From Hyphochytrium catenoides (Eukaryota > Sar > Hyphochytriomycetes > Hyphochytriales > Hyphochytriaceae): a DNA stretch of 32,910 nt. Below the pieces are notes generated by a model, which was given only the letters and a program-made list of their open reading frames with translations, was not told the DNA's origin and did not search any database. Position 1 is the first letter of the stretch, and every line of letters starts with the position of its first letter. The DNA lies in assembly GCA_900088475.1 (NCBI GenBank), contig FLMG01002041.1, positions 1-32,910 of the forward strand, written 5' to 3'. Both the position numbers and the translations under genes were made by a program. Below, piece by piece: positions 1-9,464 of the stretch.

Positions 1-62
1 GAGAGAGAGAGAGAGAGAGAGAGAAAGATGAAAGATGAAAGATGAGAGGAAGAAACAAGAAA
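1..62. repeat. GA-rich simple repeat at window edge
   Basis: The window opens in a (GA)n run of about 26 bases, followed by three copies of a GATGAAA-like unit and further purine-rich sequence. It probably continues to the left of the window. From here to the first tRNA at 804 I see open frames but none with convincing protein composition or splice structure. Confidence 0.85.
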
Positions 63-789
63 GAAAGTGAAAGGATCTGATGCCTCGGATTCTGAAGAGC
101 GTGGCTGTCAGATCTGCCTTCAATATCCCAAGGATACGCCGCTAAGGGCTGTCAGAAGCAATCTTAGTTCTCTTAGGCCCTCTCCATACCTAATCCTTCA
201 CCGCCCCCATTGGTCATCAGACCCGCCCACGTCCACCATGAAACTTACTGACCAATATAATACGCCCAGAAAGTTGCAGCAACCAATACGATCGAGCTGG
301 AGTAGCCATGTAGTAATATATTCACGGATATCGGAGTATGTTGTCAAATATTAGGCTTAAAGACAAAACAAGGCCCGGTTTTTACTGCCTTAGCCTCGCG
401 GTCCAATTGTGGGCGGGTTGCTTTCGGTGCTTCTGTCTTTCCTTCCCTCTGCTATGAATGTGAGGAAAGAGGTAAGAGGGACGAGACAGAGTGACGAAGA
501 AAGGTTCTCCACATAAGGCATCTGCCAACATTTTGTCAAGACAGAGCGACAATGAGGGAAGAGTTCGAAGGGGGGTGGACAGCCTTGGCTAAATTGATGG
601 ATGACAAGACCATCAAGCCAGAACTCTCTTCTGTGGCTACCTTTCCTGTTCACAAACAAGAGGAAGAATTGAGTAGTGAGGGAGGGACGACAGGAGAGTC
701 TACTGGGTCGTTGTGTCGTTGTAAAAACGAAGGCGTGGACTCTTATTCGAAAAATAAAGGGCGACGAAGACCCACACTGGCGGAACGAG

Positions 790-794
790 AAAAA
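790..794 (-). terminator. RNA polymerase III T-run terminator of tRNA-Gly copy 1
   Basis: Five consecutive A on the plus strand read as TTTTT on the tRNA strand, 10 bases past the tRNA 3' end. This is a standard polymerase III stop signal. Confidence 0.7.
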
Positions 795-803
795 GAATAC
801 TCT

Positions 804-874
804 TGCATCTGCCGGGAATCGAACCCGGGACACCTCGATGGCAACGAGGTATTTTACCACTAAACTACAGATGC
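804..874 (-). tRNA. tRNA-Gly (anticodon GCC), copy 1
   Basis: Read on the minus strand, this is a complete 71-nt cloverleaf. The acceptor stem GCATCTG pairs with CAGATGC, with discriminator A at 804. The anticodon stem CCTCG/CGAGG encloses the loop TTGCCAT, giving anticodon GCC, which reads GGC and GGT. The T arm is CCGGG-TTCGATT-CCCGG. The A box (around TTTAGTGG) and B box (GGTTCGATTCC) are intact, and there is no intron and no encoded CCA. It is identical base for base to the copy at 2961-3031. Confidence 0.96.
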
Positions 875-1639
875 GCCATCTGTGCCAGTAAGTGACAACA
901 ACTTATCTACAACCCTGCGTGTGGTGTTAAATAGCTTCCTTATGCTCGCCCTTATGACTTCTTTATCTTTATGTACCTGTAGAAGGAAGAAAGAAGACAG
1001 AGGCCAGTTGCCTTTCTAAAACAACGGAGAATAGAATATTCTACATGCTGTTGCTCTGCACCAACAGAAGACAACATTAGTAATGTTTTGATCATCAATA
1101 ACCAACAACTAACCAGCAACAACCATACCTTCCTTCGTAGTACTGAGAAGCACCTTTCTTCTCCCATTTGGCATAGAACCTATCGATCAGTTCATTTATC
1201 AGTTTTTCTTATTATGTTTATCAGTTTTTCAACAGCACTAGTAATAAAGTACTTATGCAGCTTCCTTTTATTTCTATATCTCCTCAAGACCTATGTTAAC
1301 TGACAGTACGCTGGAGAGAGAGTAATCGAACTATAGCCGTGGGACTCTAAAGGAGAAAGTATGCGAGGAAGAAAGAAGGAGGAGGACAAACTAGAGAAGA
1401 GGCTAATTACCGCCATAATAGTCGGATGGGACCGAAGAAACAACATACATTACCGTACAGAAAGGCAGCACATCATCATAATGGGCCGTAGGCAGCCGCA
1501 GTCCTACAAGTTGCCGGGCACCGCCCTGCTGCTTGTTGTGGGCGGCATGCACTAAGTAAGTGTAGGTAGTAATTCCAGTTCGTTAAGCGTTTTTAGTACC
1601 TGCAAACGGGATGATGATGAGGGTCTTGATTATTAACCC

Positions 1640-2250
1640 CAGTTCACGCAGGAAGAAGAAGTACTTGCGCACCGGATTGCGGGTTAGGAGGCCCTTGACA
1701 TTAAATAATATAGCATAGCCAGGAGGGCCACCGCTGAGAATAATCATGCTTCTGTGGATGATGAAGAAGACCAAGACCTGTCAACCAGAAAGACAAACAA
1801 TTTGCACTCCTCGACTGACAAAAGTAATAATCAGTGACGAATTTGCCTCTCGGATTGAAGAAAGAGTGTCTTGTCATCATCCGACTCTACATAGCGTCCC
1901 ATATATTGCATTCGGAGAGTGCTCCTCAGTCGTAGGCCCACAACAGGGACCGGTGGTGGACCTTGCCAGCAACAATCTCTGTTCTTGAGAAAGAGATGTC
2001 GATGTTTTCATTCCGAAGGGCAATCTCGTCACTGGATAACACGTTTATCAGCAGGAGCGAGTGCAATTCTTCGTCTTTCTTCTGGTTGAGAGGTCTTCAG
2101 CCACAGAAGCATGGCTGTTCTCAGCCTCAGCGGTGGAGCTTCTGGCGATGCTATCCTCCGTAATGTCCGACAAGGGCCTTCTATTCTACGCATCCGGTGC
2201 GCCAAGAAGAAGTACTTCTTCTTCCTCCTCACTTCTTCTTCAGTATCCAC
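1640..2250. repeat. Diverged inverted duplication (arms about 1640-1900 and 1990-2250)
   Basis: The sequence from about 1640 to 1900 resembles the reverse complement of about 2250 to 1990. Shared blocks include CATGCTTCTGTGG (1747-1759 against the reverse of about 2102-2114), GCGCACCGGAT, GAAGAAGAAGTACTT and a CAGTGACGA block. Identity is clearly partial, with small insertions, and the arms are separated by about 90 nt. Both arms hold short open frames on either strand, and neither arm keeps one shared frame throughout. It could be an old foldback element or a decayed inverted gene duplication. The rest of 875-2960 holds coding-like fragments, for example an open plus frame from about 2250 to 2474, but no gene model I can defend. 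Confidence 0.55.
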
Positions 2251-2949
2251 AGTTTGTAGTAGTACGTCATTCAGGCCTCCCGTCCGTCTTCGTCGTTGAT
2301 CACCTTCCTGCTGAGGTCATGCACCTTAACGCTGTTGTTGAACATCTATTATCAAACTCCGTCCTCTTTATTATTCTCCTGGACCCTGAACACCACCAGA
2401 GCCCTCTGGCTGGACTCGAGGAGGAGCTTGGGAGGCTGCTGCAACAGAAGACTTGTTGTTGTCATCCACTGTAAATCGGGGCGAACTATCGAAGAGAGCG
2501 CCGGCTGCTAGTGCCGTCGGACTTGTCAACATCATATGAACACTGTCAAAAGGGAGAAGGATATATAGTAGTAGTGTCGGTACGTTTCCTTCTTCCTTTT
2601 GATGATGTCCTTGTTATTTTCACGACGAGCTCTTGGTAATCTGGAAAAAGATAAACAACAACGGAGGATCGATTTACATACAAAGAATCTTGCAAAAAAC
2701 AGTATGGGGAGATATTGTCTAGCACTCATCTTCGTCAATACTAACATAGACGCAGGTATTAACACAACGGTTACAGCGGGAAACGTGGTACCGTCTTCTT
2801 GGTGAGTACGAGTACCTACTAGAAGAAGATGATTTGAGATATGGATGCCGCTAACGTTCAATATTGTTTACCCTGGACTGCAGTTTCAGATTTTAGACTT
2901 CCTACAGGTAAAAGGCTCGGAACTGAGGATGAGTTTTTGACTACTTGCG

Positions 2950-2954
2950 AAAAA
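2950..2954 (-). terminator. RNA polymerase III T-run terminator of tRNA-Gly copy 2
   Basis: A run of five A on the plus strand, just before a GG, reads as TTTTT on the tRNA strand 7 bases beyond the tRNA 3' end. Confidence 0.7.
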
Positions 2955-2960
2955 GGTTTT

Positions 2961-3031
2961 TGCATCTGCCGGGAATCGAACCCGGGACACCTCGATGGCA
3001 ACGAGGTATTTTACCACTAAACTACAGATGC
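2961..3031 (-). tRNA. tRNA-Gly (anticodon GCC), copy 2
   Basis: This second copy is identical to the one at 804-874: same acceptor stem, GCC anticodon, A and B boxes and discriminator A. Flanks differ except for a few bases (TGGC immediately 5' on the tRNA strand), so the two copies are not part of a long recent duplication. From 3032 to 3958 I find no gene I can support. Confidence 0.96.
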
Positions 3032-3958
3032 GCCACGTTTTTCTCATTGAGAGCAACAAGTTATCATATTCATTGAGTCTAACTACCCTAATGGTATGTG
3101 GCTAATGATGGTGCAAAACAGTTGTGGAGCGAAGCAGTAACGACTCCTCGTTATCGCTGCTGCTCCTGCTGCTGGTGCACTACTGTTTCGTCCTCTGATT
3201 GGCCCTCCACCTCCCTTCTCTCTTCGCTCTTCTCCTAGCAAACTGGTTCTCTTTACAAGCTAAAAGTTAGAGACTTCTGAGCGAGTTGCGCTGTAGTAGT
3301 AGATGTTATGTTAGGGTTTATGCTAGTAAGAGGGAGAAGAAATGCAGCATTGCCCGATGGGAAGGAGGACTAAAAGAACAAAAGATAGAGATGTAGCCTT
3401 TTGATGAATAAGCCGTCATCACTACCTCTCTTACGACTGCAGTTGATTATTACCTTTTGTCAGGTGATGGGGGAGGAAGAAGACGTGCAGAGGATGGTTA
3501 TTATCATCATAGGCACCACAACAACGAAGAAGTGGTGGATGATCAGTGGTCGGTTGGGGTCGCCGGAGAGAGGACAACGTATGGGTCTCTCAATGAAGTG
3601 TGAGGATAAACCAGTAAGTAGTTAATTTGGAAAGCAGACAAAGTGCAAAAAAAAAGTTGTTAAGGGGTCAAAGACAGAAGCTCAACCTCTTCACAGCCTA
3701 GAGCCACACTTCTATTAAAGCAGAAGAAAGCACAAACTGCAACTTGCACGCCGACAGTAGAGGAAGGCGCAAATAAGACTACCACGCTAAAGATCGTGTT
3801 GAGAACACACGCGCTGGCCGTGGATTGTTCCCATATAGTAAATCCCTACCTCTGCCTGTCTAATCCTTTCGACTGCTCTACCTATCAGTGGCTAAGGAAG
3901 GTCCTTGCTTCCTGAGAGGAAGACAGTGTATATCAGTATAAGCAGTACGAGTAGAACA

Positions 3959-4758
3959 ATGTCAGGCTATCCGATTGTCATCCATGCCAAAAAGAGAGAT
4001 GAGTACAATAGACTCATCGACCAGGTTTTCTACATCTTTGACAGGGACAAGCGGAAAGCGGTTCCTGTCGAGTAAGTGGACAAAATGTGTTCTTCTTCTC
4101 TTGTCCTTCTTTGATAGAGAGCTAACGAAGTCATCTTCTCTATTACCAACATAACATAGAGAGATTGGCCCGATGCTTAGAGCTCTGGGACAATATCCAA
4201 CCGAGTCAGCTCTCAACAGTGAGATCATACCAAAGGTAATTACGTACGCAAGACATCATCTCAACTTGCGATCAGCTGAATGTTGTTCTCTTCTGACGTG
4301 TAGATGAGAGACGACAAGCTGCCAACAACGGTAAAGCTGCCTAAGTTCAAAAGTATAGCATTGGACATCATGATGTCGAGACACTACGAGCCAGATCCCA
4401 CCGACGTTCTCCTCGAGGCATTCAAGGTAGGCTCATATTCTCTCTCTTCCCCTTCTTCTTGCATCACTGTTGAGTTACAATGGCCGCTGCAAAGAAACCT
4501 TATCACCGTGGGCTAACCGCGCTGACGTACTAGAAACTGGATGAGTCCAAAGAAGGTCACTTGGATATAAACTACCTCAGAGAAGTGCTGACCACTAGGG
4601 GCGACGAGCCTTTAACGTATGCAGAGGTTGAGCAATTCCTTAATGCGGCGAGAGACGGCCCCTATTCCAGTCGGGTCTACTATCAGGATTATCTACTCAC
4701 AACTATGGAAGATAGACAGGCCGACATACGACTGCGCACTGAAGAGTATTCTAGTTGA
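3959..4758 (+). CDS. DRC8: EF-hand axonemal protein, DRC8/EFCAB2 homologue
   Basis: Four exons (3959-4071, 4160-4235, 4304-4426, 4534-4758) with GT-AG introns of 88, 68 and 107 nt join in phase to give 178 aa ending in TGA. Exon 1 carries an EF-hand helix (FYIFDRDKRKAVPVEEIG), then RALGQYPTESAL and the segment RHYEPDPTDVLLEAFKKLD. The last exon carries a second EF-hand pair (GHLDINYLREVLTTRGDEP, then YAEVEQFLNAA). Order and motifs match EFCAB2/DRC8, a calmodulin-like subunit of the nexin-dynein regulatory complex of motile cilia. The loops are degenerate, as in other family members, so calcium binding is doubtful. The start was chosen because a stop lies just upstream and the first exon aligns with the family N-terminus. 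It converges on the C1D gene, with 308 nt between the two stop codons. Family and exon structure are secure; the symbol is by homology. Confidence 0.88.
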
Positions 4759-5066
4759 GAGAAGATGCCGTAAGGTTCATTTATGAGTCTCAATGGGTTG
4801 GTAAACGGGTAATGTATCCAGCGTTAAGAGGAAGGGCTTTATCTTTTTAGATAGAAAGATGTGTCTTGCTAGACTGTAGGAGTAAGTGAAGGCCGACGGT
4901 TCTTTCCAAATCTCTCTTAAGTCTACGTTTGCCTCGGTAGATATAGCCGCTGCGTGAAGAAGTGCTCTAAAAAGGTAGGGGATGAATAGAGTGGTCCTTC
5001 TATCAGCTGACATAGTCGGATTAGGCGACTGGATATTGAGGTCAAAGAGCTTAGTCCTGGGATTGC

Positions 5067-5796
5067 CTACGTCTTCCTTGTATGTTTCTTCTTGGCGTTG
5101 ATATAGTGCTGGTCGGTAGAAAGCGCATTGTCAATGAACCTGTTGGCAGCGCCCTTGTCGAGCTTCATGCCTGGACCTTGAACTTCGTTTAGACGGATGA
5201 GAGTAAGAAATTAGCCCAACCAAGTGGGAAGTAGACGAGCATGACAGAGGTTCTTACTCTTGGCCTCTGCATCCTTCAGCTTGCCCATGTATTGCTTCAC
5301 TCTCTCCTACAATAACAACGAGGGTCATAGACAGATTGTCTCAGGTCGACCTTTGCATATGTGCATGGACTAGATAGTAAGATCAGAGGAAGAGGGCAGA
5401 AGAGAGTAGCCAAGTACAACTTACCAGCTCTTGCATGACAGGGTGTTCCTGAGGAGAGGCGCCCTTAGACTTCAGGTACACTTCGAAGAGAGTTCGATAG
5501 TTAGTGCAGTGGCATTGTAGAGGGAGCCCTACGGGCGAACTTACCATAGAACAGAGAGCTGATGGCATAGGCTGTCATGATGAAGAAGGCGTTAGCCATG
5601 TTCTTCTGACGTTGGTAGCAGTGAATCACCTACCCAAGCTAACATTCAATCTTGCGCTTTCAAGCGACATCAGGTCGTTGTAGATCTCCTCCATCGAGCC
5701 TGCTTCTAGTAGCGGCCCCAGTCTATCCTCTACATCGTCCAGACAGACGCCGAGGGGATCAAAAAGCTCCTTCACGTCCTCCCTACTCAGGGCCAT
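5067..5796 (-). CDS. C1D: C1D/Rrp47-family nuclear RNA exosome cofactor
   Basis: Five minus-strand exons (5796-5634, 5571-5545, 5480-5425, 5306-5258, 5182-5067) encode 136 aa. Phases agree at every junction, and the second exon is only 27 nt. The product shows the Sas10/C1D domain: ESARLNVSLAYAISSLFYVY, KSKGASPQEHPVMQELERVK, QYMGKLKDAEAK, then a basic tail with KLDKGAANRFIDNAL and ending KKKHTRKT. Human C1D is about 140 aa with the matching blocks EHPVKQELERIRVYM and KLDRGAASRFVKNAL. In yeast and animals the family binds Rrp6 and guides the nuclear exosome in 5.8S rRNA and snoRNA 3'-end processing; nuclear action is inferred. An alternative acceptor for the last exon (about 5169) would remove a few residues before MKLDKG. 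It is divergent from the gene starting at 5936, with about 140 nt between starts and therefore probably a shared promoter region. Confidence 0.9.
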
Positions 5797-5935
5797 GCTT
5801 ATAACCTGACAACCCTGCTGTCTTTCGTAGCTATTATGGCAAGCACTGAGCTGTAGCGTGGAGGAAGATGATGATGCAACTGTCGCGTGCTCCGCCTTGG
5901 GAGTAGTAGTTTGATCCCAGGAAACCGTGTAGAAG

Positions 5936-6428
5936 ATGAGCTTCTTGGAGCCGAGAAGCAGGGCAGCCTCGCGAGGAAGCTCTTCTGGTGACTCTTTACC
6001 TACTATATCGCCCTCCTATACACCTCTAAGAAGAAGGACGTCGTATGGAGCGCCTTTCGTCTCGCCCCTCGTAGGAGGAGGAAGGAGGAGGAAGCGGGTA
6101 AGCTTTCCCAATGTAGCTAATTGCTGGGCCCTTCAGGAAGCTGGAGAAGAACTACTACCCGGTCAGCCTGTTCCTCTCAGGTGCACGGAACTAAAGGGAC
6201 TGACTGTCTCCTGTCGGTATCACCATCATCAAAGGTCATCCTCATCCCCGATGATCAGCCACTAACAAAGTCCAAGAAGAAGAGCAGCAACCAACAGCCA
6301 GACATCAGAAGCTTGATCAGCAGAGTTTGTTGGTCAGAGAGCTGGAGGAGGTCCTTCCTGAAGGAAAAAATGAATGGTTCCAAAACCTTCTTTTCTTTCA
6401 CGTTCCTGTAACTGTCATTACACCTTGA
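5936..6428 (+). CDS. Unidentified 119-aa protein
   Basis: I propose three exons (5936-6097, 6141-6180, 6271-6428). The first 54 aa are basic and rich in Ser, Pro and Arg (SPSYTPLRRRTSYGAPFVSP, then GGGRRRKR), which looks disordered and possibly nuclear. The middle exon gives LEKNYYPVSLFLS. The last gives an acidic coiled stretch (DQQSLLVRELEEVLPEGKNE) and the end LLFFHVPVTVITP. The second intron has a clear CACTAAC branch site and AAAG acceptor. The first is only 43 nt if the acceptor at 6140 is used; the acceptor at 6136 leads instead to a frame ending at 6265. I do not recognise the family. Its divergent pairing with C1D may mean co-regulation. Existence of a gene here is likely; the exon boundaries are less certain. 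Confidence 0.55.
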
Positions 6429-8278
6429 CAAATGTTACCGTGGCCGGAAATCTTCGTGCAGTAAACTTTGAAAGCTTCCATTTGTGTGAAGTGAGGTGAT
6501 TGATGATTGTTATAAACAAATAATGATGCACAACGAAGAAAGGAAATACAAACTAAAGAAAGAGCTCTCGTTATAGAGACTGAAGATTAGTGCAGGATCT
6601 CTGACCATTGGTGACGGGCTACCGCTAGCTATGAGAGGTTCGCACACCCTGATACAGAAGAGGAAGGGACTCAGCAGGAGTGCTCCCCGGGTCTGCTGTT
6701 CATTTGTCTATTATCTGAATGCCAAAAGTCGAGAAGAGGATCGAAGAAGAAGGAGGAGGCTAGAAGGTAGCAGCAGTAGGGTAACCTTTCAAGTTATGGT
6801 CATCGAGAAGGAGCCGAGCTAGCTATATTGGCTCAACACAAACGACATCTCTCCCACTAATAATGACTGTTAGATACTGTCTTCTTCCTTTTCGGTGATG
6901 ATGTAAGGAGACAGTTCTCCATCTCTCACTCTCACCTGGATTAATTCTATTGTTGGCGAAAGAGAAGACAAGACGTGAAGCGCGATTGACGACTATTATC
7001 AAAATGGTGAGCAATAGCCTCCTCCTCCGATCCTCTCCCTCTCGCCTGCATTAACCAGACAGTACATGCATAGTAAAGGAACACCTCAAGAAGAAAGAAG
7101 AAGTTCAACCCGTCAACTACTACTAAGAAAGCTCCGCAGGGGGAGAATATCAAGGACGATAATATCAATGATGCTAGTACACCCGTGCCGCCGTTCTTCC
7201 AACAGAGACTGCAACCGTTGTTAAGTCCAAAGAACAATAACTCCTTGCCCAAACGAAGAATTAAGGGGGGTTATTATTATCCCGTCAAAACATGCTCAAT
7301 GCAATGAACCATTTTGGAGAGAATCTCTGGAGGAGCACGTTGTTTTTGCCATAGTGCATCTCCTCCTAGTCATCGCTGCTGGATAAGAAGGAGAAGAGCG
7401 GGTGCACAGGAGAAGCAGTTAAACGAACTTCAACAAGACTATGACAGCCTTATACCTCTTGAGAACCACACTATCATCATCTATAACACTACCCGTCCTT
7501 TTATTACCGCCGGCAGGTTTAGGGCCACAAACAAGCTCTCCCTGTGCCCCTTCTCAAGTCAAAATCAGCAGCTGCCTCCTCCGCTTCTTTTTCGTCCAGA
7601 TAGAGAAGAAGAAGAATATCTCAGATCACCGCACGGATGAAGAATGTCTTCTTGTTGTCCAGAATTCTTCAATAATTGTGGGTTGATTATGATTGATTGA
7701 TGATACTGATGAATGTTAGGGAAACACCACCGACAGAAGGGGGCCAAATGCTAGGATAACAAACTCTGCCTTTCTGTCGGCCATCCCCAGATAACTCTCC
7801 CTTTCTATGCCTTTCTTCCTTGTTCCTCCCTCGCCCTTTCATCTACGAGTCTTTCCCCGTCCTTGATCTTCGAAGAAGAGAGGAGAGGTGTGCTGCATGA
7901 TGAAGAAATGGATTGATGATGATGTGGTGGGCAGAACAGCAGAACATGACGAGCTTCTATCAATCTCTTCTCCCTCTGTTGCCGATTTTCTCTTGTCACG
8001 TCGCTGAACATAGTTATTAGAGGCATCAATCTGATCATGAGCTTAACAATGCCCGACGAGGGAACATACGTTCTTATGAAGAAAGGCTTTTGATGAAGAT
8101 TTCTTCAGCAGAGAAGCATCAAAGAAGTGCGCTGGTGGCGAGTAAGAAAAGAGAACACCATAATAATAAATACTCATTCAGGATCTTGGAATGATGATTA
8201 AGGCTTACAGATGGAGTAGTAATAAACGATAGGAGGGGGAAGAGGATGGTAGTAGTGCGGGGACGTTGTCAGGAAGAC
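6429..8278. other. Non-coding or unresolved stretch
   Basis: This interval is rich in GAAGA and GATGAT tracts. It contains several short open frames on both strands, for example a minus frame at 7805-8038 with a charged stretch. None has a family signature or a consistent exon chain, so I call no gene here. Confidence 0.5.
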
Positions 8279-8405
8279 AGCTGCCAGCAGAGAGAGACAG
8301 AGAGGCAGTGAGACGAAGAAAGAGTAAGGCGATTGGGGAAGAGAGAGAGAGATGGCAAGCACGAAGAGTTTAGACAGAGAGAGAACGAGAGAGGGAGGAA
8401 GTGAA

Positions 8406-8437
<32 letters not shown>

Positions 8438-8545
8438 AGTGAAAGAGAGAGAGAGAGAGAGAGACAGAGAGACAGAGAAAGACAGAGGGAGAGAGGGAGA
8501 GAGAGAAAGAGACAGAGAGAGAGAGGGGGGGAGGTGAGTTAGAGG
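8279..8545. repeat. Polypurine (GA)n low-complexity tract
   Basis: About 270 nt are almost purely purine on the plus strand: GAGA and GACAGA repeats with several uninterrupted (GA) runs of 20-30 nt and a run of seven G near the end. An open frame of Arg-Glu repeats runs through it, and Ser-Leu repeats run on the other strand. Both are products of the repeat, not genes. Confidence 0.9.
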
Positions 8546-8619
8546 AGAGAGACAGAGAGCGAGAACAACAGAGGAGGAGCATAAGCAGAGGAAGGTGAGA
8601 TTGCATGGTAGAGTGGGGT

Positions 8620-8936
8620 TTTAGTTGGAGGTACTTGTACAAGTACAAGGAACAAGATCTCATCGTCAGCGAAAGAGGAACGAAGTAACGCTTGCACAAG
8701 AGCCACACCGTGTTCGCCAGTCCATCTTACTTTTACAAGCACATCATCCCCGTGCTGAAAGATCTAGGAAAGAAAGTGACAGTCGGATTGTAGAGGGATA
8801 TCTTGTCCATCGTAGCTGCCACCAGAAGCCTATAACTAGTCACAAAGGCTACACGAACAGAATGCGGAGAAAAGAACAACACGAGGCAAAGAAGCCACAG
8901 AAAAGAAGCTTGAGGAGGAAGGAAAGAACAAAGTGA
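8620..8936 (+). other. Possible exons of an unidentified small basic protein
   Basis: Just after the GA tract, coding-like pieces appear: WRYLYKYKEQDLIVSERGT, then PSYFYKHIIPVLKDLGKK, then KPITSHKGYTNRMRRKEQ and a Lys/Arg-rich end with TGA at 8936. They are in different frames and need introns of about 36-50 nt (GT near 8687, AG near 8722; GT near 8776, AG near 8824) to join. The composition, with a very basic C-terminus, suggests an RNA-binding or ribosomal-type protein. This is inference only; I recognise no family and cannot place the start. Confidence 0.3.
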
Positions 8937-9170
8937 CGCAGAGGGCACATAGGGAAGAAGGGAAGAAGAGATGAGGAGAGAGGATATTCACAGTTGCAGA
9001 CTGCAAGGGCGACACTGATCCTGTTGACTCTTGCATCTGATGCTCTTCATTATCAAAGATTCAATCTCTCAACAACATCGACAAATAACTAGTTGGATCA
9101 ACGTGAACAAACTCTACTTATCATCAAACACGAAGACAGAAGAACAAGGGCTCAAGCACCATTCGCAAGC

Positions 9171-9464
9171 ATGTCGGACAGTGTAGATCAAGGTTCAACG
9201 GCAAACTCTGCCAAGCACGCAGCTCAGGCTTTCCAGGAGGATGGATCTATTGGTCAGAAGTTCACACCTGAAGGTTCAATTGGCGGCACTGCTCGCAATT
9301 TGGGCGGACCTTTTAGGGAAGATGGTGCCATCGGAAAGCAATTCACTACTGAGGGAGCAATTGGCGGAAAGGTTCAAGAGAAAGCGGAGAGAGCCGAAGT
9401 TAGAGCTGCAGTTGCTGAAGACGTGGGAACCAAGCGCTCTGTATGGGACTACGGGCCTGCATAA
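9171..9464 (+). CDS. 97-aa G(S/A)IG-repeat protein
   Basis: A single-exon frame begins ATGTCGGAC at 9171; the frame is open further upstream to an ATG at 9093, but that extension is low in protein character. The body holds two tandem copies of a unit of about 33 residues. Copy one has EDGSIGQKFTPEGSIGGTA; copy two has EDGAIGKQFTTEGAIGGKV, linked by RNLGGPFR. A charged helix (QEKAERAEVRAAVAED) and the end WDYGPA follow. There is no signal peptide or membrane segment. Short soluble proteins with a comparable repeat are, as far as I recall, annotated only as hypothetical in fungi and other microbial eukaryotes. Function is unknown; a stress or disordered protein is possible. The absence of an intron sets it apart from its neighbours. 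Confidence 0.75.
   Translation: MSDSVDQGSTANSAKHAAQAFQEDGSIGQKFTPEGSIGGTARNLGGPFREDGAIGKQFTTEGAIGGKVQEKAERAEVRAAVAEDVGTKRSVWDYGPA

Noticed and set aside
390-860. 156-codon minus-strand open frame
   Set aside because: It overlaps the tRNA-Gly gene and has a composition driven by T-rich sequence; no domain or splice support.
4777-5013. 78-codon minus-strand frame downstream of C1D
   Set aside because: It lies in the convergent 3' region of two confident genes and shows no family features; probably untranslated sequence.
8352-8708. Open frames of Arg-Glu repeats (plus) and Ser-Leu repeats (minus)
   Set aside because: They are translations of the (GA)n tract and carry no independent coding signal.
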